Below are positions 1-13,000 of a stretch of 64,000 nucleotides of DNA, one piece after another. A program made the position numbers and the translations under genes. Location: positions 37,251,435-37,315,434 of the forward strand of contig CM053325.1 in assembly GCA_028583605.1 (NCBI GenBank), in the 5' to 3' direction. Positions within the stretch are counted from its first letter, which is position 1, and every line of letters starts with the position of its first letter. The notes beneath the pieces are model-generated. The model was not told the origin of the DNA. It worked only from the letters and a program-made list of their open reading frames with translations, and made no database searches. The stretch comes from Dastarcus helophoroides (Eukaryota; Arthropoda; Insecta; Coleoptera; Bothrideridae).

Positions 1-10
1 GCTCATTGTT

Positions 11-92
11 TCTTTATAATTTTCATCTAAACGAGATTTTAATCTCAAAGAAAAATCAGTTTAATAACCCAAATAACTTTCAAAATCAATAA
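11..92 (+). repeat. dispersed repeat fragment (partner at 53.7 kb)
   Basis: This segment matches 53713-53793 in the same orientation. Both contain TAATCTCAAAGAAAAATC followed by a short variable stretch and then ATAACCCAAATAA. The flanking DNA differs, so this is an interspersed repeat rather than a tandem one. No coding potential or terminal structure is visible, and the window edge may cut the left end. The family is not recognised. Confidence 0.55.
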
Positions 93-1689
93 CACACAAA
101 CCATGAGTGTTTTCCCCTGTTACAGGTCAATTAACGCACCTATAGAAGTTTGTACATGAGAAGCCGACATGGTTACTTTACTTAAGAAAAAATTCTCAAA
201 ATGACAAAGGGTGACCTGGCAATGTTGATTACCTTCTGAAAATTTCCACTTAATCTGAAATATTTCGACTTTTTATAAAATATTTAAGATTCTAGCAAGA
301 CCGCTGCATTAAAAATTATAAATTACAAAAAATAATTTAATTATATACTAAAGCTATTTCAGCTTACCTAGTCCACTTTAATCTAATAGTTGAAGTTGAA
401 ATTTCCAGATGAAAATGGGAAATTCGAAAGTGAACTCGAAACCTCAGAATTTTTTTTTTTTCATATAAATTGCATTTTGTTTTGAAATATTGATTTTTCT
501 AAAACAAATTGTAAGCAAAATTTTTAATTGATTTTTTTTCTGAAATTTCGGGACACAATTCGTAATATTCGACATTAATTTAATTCCAAAAACTCAACTT
601 TTTTCTTGAAAATTTTCAATTTAAACCCTTTGTTTGTCAAATTTAGTTTCAAAACTCAATTATTTCAAATAATTTCAATTTTTTTTCCCAAAAGATATGA
701 GAACATTTTTGTTATAAATGTTGACTTGTTTTTAAAGCCTTTAAGGTTTGAAATTAAAAATTATTGTTCTTTCAATGATTTTAAACTTAAAATCGAAAAT
801 TTAATTCGATTTAAATTAAATTTTAAATTTATTAACAAAATTTGGCATTTAGACCGTAAACTTAAAAAAAAATCCTTAAATTTTCATTTGGGTTCTCAAT
901 ATGTCGTCATCATTACAAAAGTTTTAACTTTTCGTTAGAAATCTCGCTGTTTGCTTCGAAGCTTTGCAATAAAATTTAATTTATCATATGCTTTAATTTT
1001 TTACTCAAAATTTAACCTTATTTTTAAAAGTTCATGTTAAATCTTAAATTCAATGATACGAGAATATTTTTGTTATAAACTTTGATTTTTTCTGTAAATT
1101 GCATTTTCTCTCTTAAACTTTTTAGTTAACCAACTAGTCATTTATATTAAATTTTAAAAATAAAAATTTTAAGATAAATATCGAATTCGTTTTTAAACTT
1201 GAAACTGAACTTTTCTTAAATAAATTTATGATCATTTCTTAAGTTATTTATTTTTTTTGATTAAAGATTTTAGCACAAACTTAATATTTTTTTCCAATAT
1301 TTTGACTTTTAAATCCAATTTCGACTTTTCTTAGAAGTTCTAAGTTTAACGTCGAAATTTGGACCAATCTCGATGTAAAGCTTAATGCTAATTTTAGGTG
1401 AGGCAGACAATTTTATATTTTGCATTTAGAAGACAAAAAACAAGAAACAAGAAAAAATAGCATTTTTTGAATGAATCCTAATCGATAGGAAAAATAATCG
1501 AGACTAATCACTTAAAGCTAATGAAAAGCAAATATGGCACCCGCTTATTCTTTTTTATCAGATTATCCATTTATAAAAGGCACAACAAATCATTGGTAAA
1601 AAAAAAGTCTGTCCATTTTCAAATTCTCTGCACGTATGTCTCTTACTTTGTCTAGATCCCCTTCAAGGTCAAGTGCAGGGGCAAAAATT
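93..1689. other. A/T-rich spacer, no gene seen
   Basis: No supportable gene. About 400-1380 is low-complexity DNA made of short T runs and AAATTT/GAAATTT words. The 110-residue frame at 606-938 is Phe/Lys/Asn-rich, as expected from translating such DNA, and has no recognisable domain. The remainder shows nothing specific. Confidence 0.6.
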
Positions 1690-1908
1690 TTGATTAGAGA
1701 TTTTGATGTGGTGTATGTGATATATAGACTATTTTAAGATCATCTGACTAATATGAAGCAAAAATTGATATATAACTTTAAAGTTCGTAGCTAAAAAAAT
1801 TGGACTACAAATTTTTGATGTGGTGTATGTGATGTAGAAACTATTTTTAGATCATATGACTAATATAAAGCAAAAATTGGTATTTAACTGACAAGTTCGT
1901 AGCTAAAC
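1690..1908 (+). repeat. two-unit tandem duplication, period about 120 bp
   Basis: Two direct copies lie side by side. Each begins near TTTTGATGTGGTGTATGTGA (about 1694 and 1815) and ends near AAGTTCGTAGCTAAA. The copies differ by scattered substitutions and small indels. There is no open frame through the repeat. It is a local duplication of unknown origin. Confidence 0.7.
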
Positions 1909-2898
1909 CTCGATACCTCTACATTCTGACTTCTTAACATAAAAGTTAACTTGGCAGCAAAACATAAAAATTCAAAAAACTTGGTAGAGTTGCATTACGG
2001 ATCGAATACTCGGTCGGAAGTAATAATAATATATGGAGTTTTTCCTTTAGGAAAACAGTTAAATACCCTAATTTTGAACCACGCTGTACAGTCAAAAATA
2101 TTTTTAGGCGATGCACCCTTCTGTATCAATCATTTAATACTTAATACTTTTTCTATCTTTTCGTTTACCTGCCAAAGGCCATGGACCTACTAATGAGTCC
2201 TAAGGCAATCCCATAAAGTCAACATTTTAGTACGAATTTCAAAAGTCTCCCGAGTCTCCAGTCTGGTGAATTTTCAAGTGCTTCCTTAGATATCACATAA
2301 ACGACCGTAGTTGGGTTTATTTAGCGACATATGAAAACAAACATTTCGAAATCAGGTTAATTTTTTGCAACTGCATCGCTAACGAGAATTTTTTGTTGAA
2401 TCTTTGCATTCCCATTTCACCATCACAAGAGGGCGATTTGCATAACAATCGTCGACTGTGCAAACTAGTAGAAAAACGCCCATAGACATTAGCATAAATC
2501 CGTGCTGTTGTCGCCTGGATAGATTCTCGAAAAGCACCTAGAAATGAGCTAATTGCGGACCACTTCAGACGAGTGTTTCGACCTCAGATTTATAACAACA
2601 TAGGCGCGGTCGTGTTTTACCAAGCTGCCGTATGTTTGCTTTACAATTAAGTAAACGTTTCGTTGGAAGATAGGAGAAGATTATCCGGAGTGTTGATTAC
2701 TAAGGGGTCATTTTTTGACAGTTGCAGCTTGCAGCTGGATTTGTATGTAACATTTTTTGATGAAGCCAAACCGTTTTCGGCAATCTAACATTTTCGAGAT
2801 ATTATGAGTTCTCATGATTTAATTTATGTCTTTTCATTAACATAATTTATTTACAGGTTCAGATTATGTGTTACAGAAAGAGATTATAGGAGACAAAA
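1909..2898. other. spacer, no gene seen
   Basis: No supportable gene. About 2400-2660 is less A/T-rich than its surroundings, but no frame, RNA gene or transposon terminus could be recognised there. An 80-residue frame at 1951-2193 has no recognisable domain. Confidence 0.5.
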
Positions 2899-2927
2899 TT
2901 CATTCATCATTCATCATTCATTCATCA
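2899..2927 (+). repeat. ATTCATC-type microsatellite
   Basis: Short imperfect array of CATTCATC/ATCATTCA words. It is a simple-sequence repeat with no evident function. Confidence 0.7.
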
Positions 2928-5900
2928 ACTAATTGATGTAGTTAAATGGCTAAATCTGCTCCTTGTGGAGGAACCATTCGTGGTGCTACTTTAAACAAAT
3001 TATGAATTTTCACTGAACCTTAAAATATACAATTACAGCTAAAGGCAATTGCACAGTCACCACTGTTACATTTTGTTCTAATAGTATTTAATAAAAATCT
3101 TAGCTAAAAGTCTATAGTCCGCTACAAACAGAGAAACAACCTTTCCTAGTTTATAGTTATAAAATACACGATCGTAAATAACTCAAGGCAAAACTATGCC
3201 TTTACATATACGTTTCTTTACGCGGCACATCCTTGAAACTGTTAAAAAAGGAGCCCTTGTGTCTACTAAAATAATATATTATTTATACTGCGATACATTA
3301 AAACAAATATGTTATTACAACACCTGGAAATTTATGATAATTACTTGTGCAAGGATCGCAGCTTACAAAGCAAATAGCGCAATTTTAAGGAAAACAAAGC
3401 GGTTTTTTAAGAAAATGCATAGTCACAGACATGATCATTTCATTTTGACACTTTACATTCTTGCCAACGCCACATAAAGAAAACAAAGAAGGCGGTTTTT
3501 CTCCCTAATTGCATTATTAAATATAAATAGTCGACACTAATGAGAAGCTAAAGAAGACAATTCTGTAAATATGCGATGTTATCTTTTGTTAGTTGACACG
3601 TCCCCGTACCTCTGACATAGATTGAGTTCATTGTGCAATGGAGATACATATCCCTGAGCTTCATCTACCTTTCGAATCATCACGATATTCGTAAGGTTAC
3701 ATTGTAAGGTGCCTAAAGAATAATTAAATTGAAATTAAGTATCCTGGTGTAAAACAAACAATTACATAACAATAATCCTGAAACTTAGAAAGGATATTGC
3801 ATAATCAGAGACAAACCCACTTTTCACGAAAGGAAGCTAGGAGAAATCCCATACTAACATTTGAAAATGAATCACGAGTTCTTCAGAAATTTGAATAGAT
3901 CCACATTGGAATATTCTGTGTTGAAACAATCGAATGTTCTCTAGTGGAAAATATTTACAACCAATAACAATTGATTGATTTCGACCTCCATTGGCCTTAT
4001 AATGGTACGATCGCTGTAAAAATCTCGCATTTCTAGCCATTCGTCAGCCACATAGGTACTCAAAAGATCCAACTTCCACGATAATATGTAATTAATTTTT
4101 GACTAGGTTACAAATCCCCCAATGAAATTTCTTTTCGATTTTTTTTCCAACTGTAGATTATTTCGAAGCTTAAAATATTTAGATAGGCAAAATTTGTAGT
4201 TTTGATAAAAATGTCAACAAGAAAAAATTTTGGGTTTTTTTAATAAATAAAACTTTCTAAGAATTTTTCTCTTTTTCCAGTCGAAACTACTCATAAATAT
4301 AAACGTAGGCGTTAATACTGAAATGTTGACTCTGAAATTAACATTTACAAAATAAAATTGTCATATTTTTAGCTTAAAAATGTCCAGATTAACCTCCGCA
4401 TTTTAAGAAAAAGTTTAAAAATTCTTGAATTTAAAAAATCAAGAAATGTGGGTAAAAATTTCGATTATTTGACTTTTTATTCAAAAATTTAAATAATAGA
4501 ATATTCGAACTTTGGAGATTAAAGTCGAAATTTTGTGAGACTTTAATGAAGAAAATTGTGATTTACGTACTTAGAGAATTAAGGAGGCAAGATGTATTAT
4601 AAGGTAAAAAATAATTTTCAGTTAGAATAAAAAAAATCCATTTTGAAAAATTTTTGAACTGTAGGCGCGGGGGAGAAGGACACTTCTGGCATCAATGATA
4701 GTCTTTTTAATTGAAATTCTAGACCATGCAGTTCTCAATCCATGACTCATTATCCGGCATTTTTAAAAGCTACAAAAATAAATTAAAGAGGGGGACCATT
4801 GACATAGGAGGAAATTTCAATCTTTTGCAAAGGTCCTGACGATTGATAAAAATAATTGTCAATTAAATATACATTATCTTACCAACTCATGCTTTTGTGA
4901 ATATAAAACCATTGGTTTTTTGCTACAATCTTATTTTGTACAGACAGAAACTACTACTACTATAGTAACTTGTACTCTTTTCTTTAGAGGTTCGTTCCAG
5001 ATTACTTTAATAATGAAATACTATAATTATAAGGCTATATTCAGAATGGACTGAAGATTCATTTTAATAAAAAAATGTACAATTTGAAAAAAAGGGAGAA
5101 GCCTGGTTTCTTCAGGGTGGCAGCAACCAGTAAAGTATCGAGAACGCATAATAATGGATTAGCTGAGGCCATTCAAACATTATTTTGGTTGATGTCTCTA
5201 TCTTATCAACTAACTAAGATATCACTTAATAAAAACACGCTGTATATTAAAAGGTTAGAAATGTCCATAATAAGAAACATTCTGAAAGTAATACATCGTT
5301 TACTACTGAAATGCTAAGCTGAAATGGGAGAGATCGGGCATCTTCTCCACTTCAAGAGCGATCCTAAACAAATTACTCTTCCAATTCTCCTGAAAGAAAC
5401 ACCACGCGAGAGTGTTCGTGAAGGGATGTTTATTTGTTGTACGTCTAACAAATTTCACAATAATCCAAAAGTACTAACTACTAACCAATCCAGCCCTTCG
5501 GATCATAATCCCCATAATATCGAATTAATCAATCTTTTGTATTCACCGCCCACTTTTTTATCGTTGTTGGCATTACAATTTTGTTACCGCCCACCAAAAA
5601 TCAAACTTTATTATGTTTCAGCTAAAAAATAAAATAACCAAAATAAAAGGGTCTAGAAGTGTGTGTTTCTCCTCCATGATTCGAGATATTTAGCAAAGAA
5701 TCTCCGGGATCTCCAAGTAAGAATTCACATGCCCAAAAAAAAGACAAATGCAACATATGGTAAATGAGCGTCTGCGGTCAGAATTAGCAGAGCTTTTAAA
5801 ATACTTTAGAGGAATAATAAAAACAGGAACGTCGCTTTTAGGGACGTATGTAAGGCCCTTATATTTGATGGCGTGCTGTTCCATTTGTTACTTTGATATA

Positions 5901-6420
5901 AATATAAAAATTTTGAGAAACAAACAAACTTCAGGCATTATAAAAACATTTTAAAAGAGGCGAATTTTTAAAAAAGTCAAAATTTTGAATAAAAGTGCAA
6001 ACTTTTTTTAAAAAAATATATTTCTCCAATATAAAGTTAAGTTTTAAAAAAGAATCAAATTTTGGGGTTAAGAGCTAAACTGAAAAAGTAATATACATTT
6101 TGCAAACAATTCGGAATTTCGAAAAAAAAAAGGGCAATTTGAAATAAAAAATCGTATTCGAAAAAAATATCAAAATTTATAGAAATTTACTAAAATAATA
6201 ATACAAAATTTGATGTGATTCTAATGAAATTAGTTGTTCTAACATGTATTCCTAACTTAATATTTAAAATTTTTCTAGCATTTTTAGCATTTTTCCCAGT
6301 AGCATGTCGTGTCTTTTATAGGCAGATAGATCAAGAAAACAAAGCTTTTTTAGATTTTAAGTACATACAAAACGAAATTCGTAAAATTTTTTGAAATTCA
6401 TTAAAATAGATTCATTTTTA
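2928..6420. other. spacer with low-complexity patches, no gene seen
   Basis: Frames of 64 to 102 residues occur here (for example 3196-3477 and 5324-5632), but none shows a recognisable domain, codon bias or convincing splice context. About 4130-4560 and 5955-6420 are A/T low-complexity DNA. I see no RNA gene or transposon terminus. Confidence 0.5.
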
Positions 6421-6574
6421 AGTTTAATCCACTCGCAAAGGGCAACTCCATTATGCTTTCAAAGCATTACAAGTAGGATGTGGAAACAAGGATAGATGGC
6501 GATGAACCGCCTTCTTAAACAAGGATAGGTTGTAATTTTTGAGGAAATTGCCTTTCGGTAACAAGTTCCATAAC
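6421..6574 (-). pseudogene. non-LTR retrotransposon 3' end, C-terminal RT-protein fragment (copy 1)
   Basis: Read on the minus strand, this segment encodes the last residues of a LINE reverse-transcriptase protein. It starts with KLWNLLPKG, continues through NYNLSLFKKAVHRHLS and ends ...NALKA followed by TAA. The pattern LWNSLP, then YNL.LFKKAVHRHL and a stop is the usual C-terminus of many arthropod non-LTR elements of Jockey/CR1/RTE type; the clade cannot be fixed from so little. The 3' end GGATTAAACTTAAA is shared with copy 2 at 6781. Only the last 50 or so residues are present, as expected from a 5'-truncated insertion. Confidence 0.72.
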
Positions 6575-6780
6575 TTAACAGTTAAAAGGTATACCTAGGG
6601 GGGCAGTACTTATAACCTGCCTTATTTATTTTGTATGCACCTTTGTCGCAGCTTCACAACAAAAATATAAACTACAAACATTTTTACATAAATGGGGGTA
6701 CTCATAATTAAATTCGATATTGTCAGCGTTTTTCGAGCAAAATGCATTTTTATAATTGGATGCATTATTTTTTTATTTTA
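6575..6780 (+). repeat. isolated piece of foldback-element arm
   Basis: From GGGGGGCAGTACTTA to ATGCATTTTTATA this matches the inner part of both arms of the foldback element at 51893-53076 (left arm about 52158-52325, and inverted at about 52630-52800). Only one arm is present, so it is a truncated or recombined copy. It lies exactly between two LINE 3' fragments, which suggests nested insertion or a shared insertion hot spot. Confidence 0.7.
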
Positions 6781-7150
6781 AGTTTAATCCACCCGCAAAG
6801 GATAACCCCATTATGCTTTCAAAGCACTGCGAGTAGGATGCGGAAACAAGGATAGATGTCAATGAACCGCCTTCTTAAACAAGGCTAGGTTGTAATTTTT
6901 GGGAAAAATTCCTTTCGGTAACGAGTTCCATACCTTGGAAGTTCTATAGCAAAAACAAGTCTCCGTAAACAAAAGTCCTCACTGCGTCAAGCTGGACCGC
7001 AAATGAATTTGCTGTCTTGTATGCCTCAAGAATCTTGCCCTTGGAGGGATCAATCCTATTAATTCCTGCAAGCATCTTCTATGATAGTACTTGTAGAAAA
7101 GAGACAAATCACCAACCATACGCCTGTGCTCTAGTGATCTGAATTATCAA
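6781..7150 (-). pseudogene. non-LTR retrotransposon 3' end, C-terminal RT-protein fragment (copy 2)
   Basis: A longer copy of the same LINE as at 6421-6574. On the minus strand one frame gives LEHRRMVGDLSLFYKYYH followed by a short Arg-rich stretch with LIPP. After frame changes it gives KVWNSLPKG, YNLALFKKAVH and ...SALKA plus a stop. The HRR.VGDLSLFY.YYHGRC block and the LWNSLP block are typical of the C-terminal end of arthropod LINE ORF2 proteins. An internal TGA replaces a codon after AVH, and at least one frame change separates the two blocks, so it is dead. It ends with the same GGATTAAACTTAAA as copy 1. The upstream part of ORF2 is absent. Confidence 0.78.
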
Positions 7151-8438
7151 ATTCCGAGCCTAAACACAAAATGTTGAGAAAACAAAATGTACAGAATAAA
7201 GTCCGAGTTTATTTGAAATTTTAATTTTAACTTTGAAATTTTCAGGTGTTGCATAAAAAAGTTTTTAAAATTTCTAGAAAAAAAAACTAAAATTTGAAAG
7301 TAAAAAATTTCCTATTTTAAAAATTTCTGTATAAAATCACTAAATTTTGGGTGAATCAATCAAAAATAATGAAATTAAGATTTACTTGTTCAGAATAAAT
7401 TTGAAAGTCTTAGAAAAAAAATCAAAATTTTAGGGTAAACCTAATTATACAATAATAAAAAGTTTAAATTAGAAATTTTCTAGAACTAATTATTATTTCA
7501 AGTTTTGGTCTTTTTGAGATTTCAAAATATCTGCTTTGTATCAACCATATTATAATATGGTACCTTTTTTTTACAAAATCTGTGAATCCCAAACTCCTTT
7601 TAAAAAAATCTAAATAATAAAATTTCAGTTAAATTTTTGAATACTTTGACTTGAACGTCTGTATTTTGGAAAATATAGGAAAGTGTCGTAATTTCTAGAC
7701 AAACTCGTATCAGCAAAACATCGAATTCTGAAGTAAAATCTGGAGATATATAATGTACTTTATAACTTAGGAGTTCGAGAATATGTCGAATTTTTATATT
7801 TAATTAGACATTTAAAGAAAATAAACTGATCAGTTCTAAAGCAAAAACAAAATTTTCACATATAACCCTACAGCTTTTAGAAGTATTGACATTTCCAAGT
7901 TATATCAAAATGTTTATAGAAACGTTGAAAGTAGGAAAGAAGTAAACATTTCCGGTTTAAACTATAAAATTTCAGAAAAAGTCAATATTTACAGATAAAG
8001 CAAGAAATTTGTTAAAAAAAACTTTTATTCTGCAAGAAAAGGTTTCACGGAGAATATACCACTGTTTTTCCAAATTTTGATCCAAACTTGTTAACATTTT
8101 TTCTAACAGTTCGATGTTAGACTCACAATGTTGACTAAAAACTCATGATTAAATAAAACTAAAATTTGAAGTTTAAATCAAATTTTTGAAAAAGTCGAAA
8201 TTTCAAAATAGAAAATTTGCGGAAAAAATATTCATCTTCAATCTTGAAACTGTTATAAAATATTTTTAATAAAAGTCATAATATTGCGGTTAAAACAGAA
8301 ATTTTAGGAGAGGTTTACGAACTTATCATCCTTAGTAAAACACAATCAAAAGTGTGACTGTTTTACATTATTTCAAAATACTCCACTAAATGTCTAGTAA
8401 GGCATGAATTAATAAGTTGAATTTGTTCATTTTCCTAG
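7151..8438. other. A/T-rich low-complexity spacer
   Basis: Purine-rich on the + strand, with recurring AAAAAGTC, AAATTTTG and GAAATTT words. No gene or RNA feature seen. The last 15 bases end in TTTTCCTAG, a good splice acceptor directly before the DUF4806-like pseudogene's first recognised exon. Confidence 0.55.
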
Positions 8439-10454
8439 GATGGATATAGTAGATTTGGCAGTAGTTAAGTTCCTCAATGGAAATACGGTTGAAGCTGTAC
8501 CAGAGTCATGGTTACAATATAATGAAAAAATCTGCTATTGGCCACCCAAAAGCGAGAAAAAAGTAGGGGATCTTATCAGGAAAAAAGCACCGTCATGTAA
8601 TAATTAGAGCACGTATGCGGTGGAAGTTTTTGGATATTATGGTAACTATTTGCCAATTTTTTTGTGTATATCGCATCATTACGAGTGTTTTATATTAGGG
8701 ATGCAATGTCTTCAAAATTGTTGCTTCACAAGAAATATGTTTATGATTTAATAAAAGTAAAGGTTCATACATATTTTTTAATTCTTTAAAATAATTCTAC
8801 ACACTTATTAAAACTAAATATCTCATTAATTTGATTCTTAAAAGATTTAAAAATTTTCTCTTGGTAAAAAGTCATTATTTTTGCATATTTTTAAATAAGT
8901 AACCATAAAAATTATATAGAAAAAATTCTCTCAATAATTAATGCTTTCGTTTGAGAAGCTAATATTATTGGGTAAATAATCTGCACATTTTTTAAAGTAG
9001 TTTTATTAGATTATTTTATATTAACAAAGATTCGGTCTATAAGTTTACTTTTCTGCTGACAAAATTTTACCTTTCTTTTTCTTGTTGATAATTTTGGGAA
9101 AGCACTCTATAAGGCACGTAAAGCTACTGAAACATCAGATTTATCGTCATCAAATATGGATATGCCCAAGGCCAAAATGAATAGAAGAAAAAGAAAGAAA
9201 AATGAAAATTATTTGTATTTGTCTTCAAGTGCATCTGAGGAAGAAAAGGGAACATCATCAGATGAATCTCGGAACAGTTATCCAGAGCTGCCAGAGAAGC
9301 GGAATAAAAGATCAAATGAACCCCCTGGTAATAAAAATAGCCTATAACTAATCACAACATAATTTTTATGATAAATTGTATTTTAGGGATCCTCCAGTAC
9401 AAGTGAACTGCTATAACCGTTTGAATCTGGTTGTGTCGAAATTACATTTTCTGAAAGAATTAATCAAGAATCCATAATACATAATACTAAAGCAGATAAC
9501 GATTTAATAAGCACTTACCCTTGTTCAATATTGTTTCCAACGACCAGTAGAAAATGCACAAAAGTTCAGATTGACCATTTCGAGATAACAAACACTCAAC
9601 AAAATAGCATGACTTCATATTTGCCAAATCTTCAGAATGCTTCAAAAAATAGACCTGGTACGTTAATATATTAGAGTGTACATTTTAATTGTATAAATTT
9701 GATTTAGCGTTGGATGTTTATAATGCAGATTTATTTTTAGACTTTGAGCGAATGGTTTTAAATAAATTAAACTCTATCATAATGAAACAGATTCAGCAAG
9801 ATAACTTATTGGCCAGAATTGAGAAAAACACTTCGCAAACGCCTAAAAGCGACATTTCAAGTCACCCAAATCCTCTGCTAGATCTCTTAACATCATTCTT
9901 CTGAATAGTGTGGCAGAATTTGAAGAATTATTGGCAGATGATAAAAATGTAAATTATCTGGTAAGTTAGTTTTTTCAATGTAAATATCAATTAAAGAAAA
10001 TAGTATTTTTTGTCATGCTGTTTTATATCTGTCAATAAAATATGTGAATTAACGCATTGTTATGTAGTTGCCACATGAAGAAAAATTTACCTTTTTACAT
10101 AATTAAGATACAATTATACGTCATAAATAATATAACTATTTAAAAAAAAATTGCCGCATCCAGCTTTCATTTAAAAACCAACATTTAAATTAGACAAAAA
10201 TTAATTTTCAAAAACACTTTGACCCTTTAATACCAATATTGAATAAATAGAAAAAATATAAATTTTTGGTGGTATAAACGGGTCGAAAGAAAGAATGTAC
10301 CTTTAAAGCAACGAATAATCTTGTGTGTAAGCCTATCAAATGACTGATAATACAGTTTTGTAATGCAGTTCATATATAATATTTCTTTCAACATCCATCC
10401 TTTTCGCCCGTCTTCAACATTAAAAATATAAATTAGTATGACAAGCTTTTATAG

Positions 10455-10521
<67 letters not shown>

Positions 10522-10815
10522 GTCGTATCTAAAATACACTTTTTAGGTATCAGAATTAACACTAGATAGAACTGAACTTTCCAGACGTGCGAAATTTTTA
10601 AAAAACATTTTTAATGAATCATTTTGTTTTCATACTAGAATGAAAGGAATTTTTTAATTAAGTGCCATTTCTTATTATCAGAGGCCAGATCTTAGGCACA
10701 ATCAAACAAGATAAAAAGGTGAGCAAAATAATAAATTAGCCAAAAACAAAAAGCTAAAGAAATCATTAAAAAGGTGAAATACTCTAGAAAAAAAGCATTA
10801 ACAGGCCAAAACTCA
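8439..10815 (+). pseudogene. decayed DUF4806-family gene, five exons recognisable
   Basis: Seen: an exon at 8439-8641 follows TTTTCCTAG and opens with MDIVDLAVVKFLNGNTVEAV, then a CYWPP block. The next exon at about 9088-9327 encodes DNFGKALYKARKATETSDLS and a Lys/Arg/Ser/Glu-rich tail. Further exons lie at 9387-9657, 9708-9960 and from 10547. Phases match across the 8641/9088 and 9657/9708 joins. Known: a VVEF...EVVP.SW...CYWPP start, a KA.KA..TSDLS block, a polar linker and a C-terminal helical domain are the layout of many uncharacterised insect DUF4806 proteins, whose function is unknown. Damage: TAG where the family has Trp (about 8613), TG instead of AG at the second acceptor, TAA in exon 3, a frameshift near 9890 and loss of frame after 10657. 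Exon 5 (ELSRRAKFLKNIF, later KEIIKKVKYSRKKA) fits the C-terminal domain. A relic is more likely than a working gene. Confidence 0.62.
10456..10515. repeat. (AT)n microsatellite
   Basis: About thirty uninterrupted AT units. It lies in the last intron of the DUF4806-like pseudogene, just upstream of its fifth exon. Likely length-variable. Confidence 0.95.
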
Positions 10816-13000
10816 CAATTAACAAAAAAAAAACATTTTAAACTCTCAGTCGAAATTAAAAAAAAATAAATTTTAGGTTTTACTCAGGATACTTAGAAGG
10901 AGCATATATTTTCAAATGAAGAAGTTCTTAAAATTTCGAAATTGCACCCTAATTCTTAAAAATTTTGCCTTAGACTCATTCGAATTTTTTTCTGAAATTT
11001 TGACTTTTAAATATTTCGTTTCTAAAAAAAATTTAAACTTTTCTTGAAATTTATTTTTTTTATTTCAAATTTAAATTTTATGTTTTAAATGTTATCAAAT
11101 AAATGTAAAATTAGATAGGTTTTTCAAGCCTAAACTCCTCATTTTGAAAAAAAAATTCAAATTTTAAGAAAACCTGGAAATTAATACAAGACCATCTTTC
11201 GAGATTTAACACGAACTTTTGAGAAAAAATTGCCTTTTGTGATAATATTTTTACAGTTTTTTAACTTAAAAATTTAAATGTTAAATTCGAAATTTGAATA
11301 AAATTTTGAATATTCTGCGCTTTACTAAAAATTCAAAATCTCTTATAAGCCATAATTTTAAGAAGCCATTTTTAATAATTTGTTTTAGGAATTTCTCCTA
11401 TAGCTTTTCTAAAATGTCGATTGGACTTTAAAAAAAAGGTCTAAAATGTCAATTCTTGTATAAATTTCGAGTTTCACACAAAACTTGAGCATTTTTAAAC
11501 TGGAAAATTCAGAAAATTTTTAATCTTTTCAAAAAGTTTTAACTTCATAATAAAAAATATCGAAATTTTTTCTTATGAAGTTGATTTGTTTATATTTCGA
11601 TTACGATTTCAAAAATTCAACCTTTTCTCCAAAACTCGACTTCCAAATGAAAACTTCCAAAAAAATATTGAAATTTTTATCTTAGTTATCAAATTTGAAC
11701 TTTAATCAAGAAACTTTCTACTTTTAACCACAACATTTCAACTTTAAATTCATATTTTTAGAAGAACTTGATTGATAATATTTTTACGACGAGTTTAAAA
11801 TGTCAAGATTAAAGTCGAAATTTTGAAAAAAACTTAGCTTATTGACCTGGGTTAATTTTTCCAAATATTAACATTAGTACTAGTTGAAAATTCAGACTTC
11901 TTCAAAATATTTTAATTTTCTTTATAGACATTTAATTTAAAAAATCCCCGGGCCATTTTGAGAAAACACTGACACTTTCAGGAAATATTAAGGTTTTTTT
12001 TTTAATTTTGTTTCACGACAAAATATTGAGTGTTATTAGTTTTTGTTAATATATTTTATCTTTTGGAAATTAAAGATTTTTTTAGAAAATTTTGACTTCA
12101 AACCTTTTTTTTCAAAAAGTATGGTTTTTCTTTTCTTCAGATATAGACAGCAGTTCTAAATGTAAACTTATTTCTAAAATTTCGAATATAAAAAACTAAA
12201 AATTTCGAGTTCGATCAGGTTAACTTGTTAAGAATTAACATATCCCACTTGTTGATCGGAAATTCAAAATTTCTAAATAAGTTAATATTTACGGAAATGT
12301 TTACTAATGAATTCAGCTGGGTATTTTTAAGTATAAACTCGGTCGTAGTTAACCTTTTTATAAAACGACTTTGTCCACTCTAAATGTAGACTTGTCTAGA
12401 TATTTCGATTTAAAATTACTAATTTTCTCCAAAAATTTTCTCGAAATATCCAGGTTTCAATAAATAAGCGAAGTTAGAAAAAATATTTGTAGGTTTAAAG
12501 TAAATAAAAAAATTTTAAATTCTAAATTTTGAAAAAAAAAAAAGTAAAAGCATTAACATACCTCACATTTAACGGAAAATCTAATTAAAATTAAAAATTT
12601 CCAAAAAGGTCGAAATTAGAAGATTAAAGGTAAAACTTAAAAAAACGATAAATAACCTTATAGCAAAAACTTATATTCGAAATTTGAAAGAATCAAATGC
12701 ATTTCGACGTTGCAAATCCAAGTAGCAACAATAATTATTCCAGAAAATATTGAAATTTTAAGATTCGCCAAAATAAAAAACGTAGGAATGGAAGCTGTAG
12801 CCAGTTAGAAAAAGAGTTGGGCGCTAAGAGGAAACTTGAATTTAAAGAAAACATCGGATTTTCCATAATTTAGAAAGAATTTCCAAATTCCATATATTTG
12901 AGTGCAAACTTTAAATTTGAGATAAAAGTTAAAATTGTGAATTTAATCGAAATTTAAAAAAAAATAAAAAAAGAATTGTCCAGTTGATTTCAAACTATGT
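10816..13000. other. A/T low-complexity block
   Basis: Dense in AAATTT, GAAATTT, TTTTCAAAATTT and CGAAATTT words on both strands, with no open frame above 60 residues. It resembles the blocks at 16.7-17.9 and 20.9-23.2 kb, although it is less strand-biased. No gene seen. Confidence 0.6.

Noticed and set aside
606..938. 110-residue + frame
   Set aside because: Phe/Lys/Asn-rich translation of low-complexity A/T DNA with no domain or splice context.
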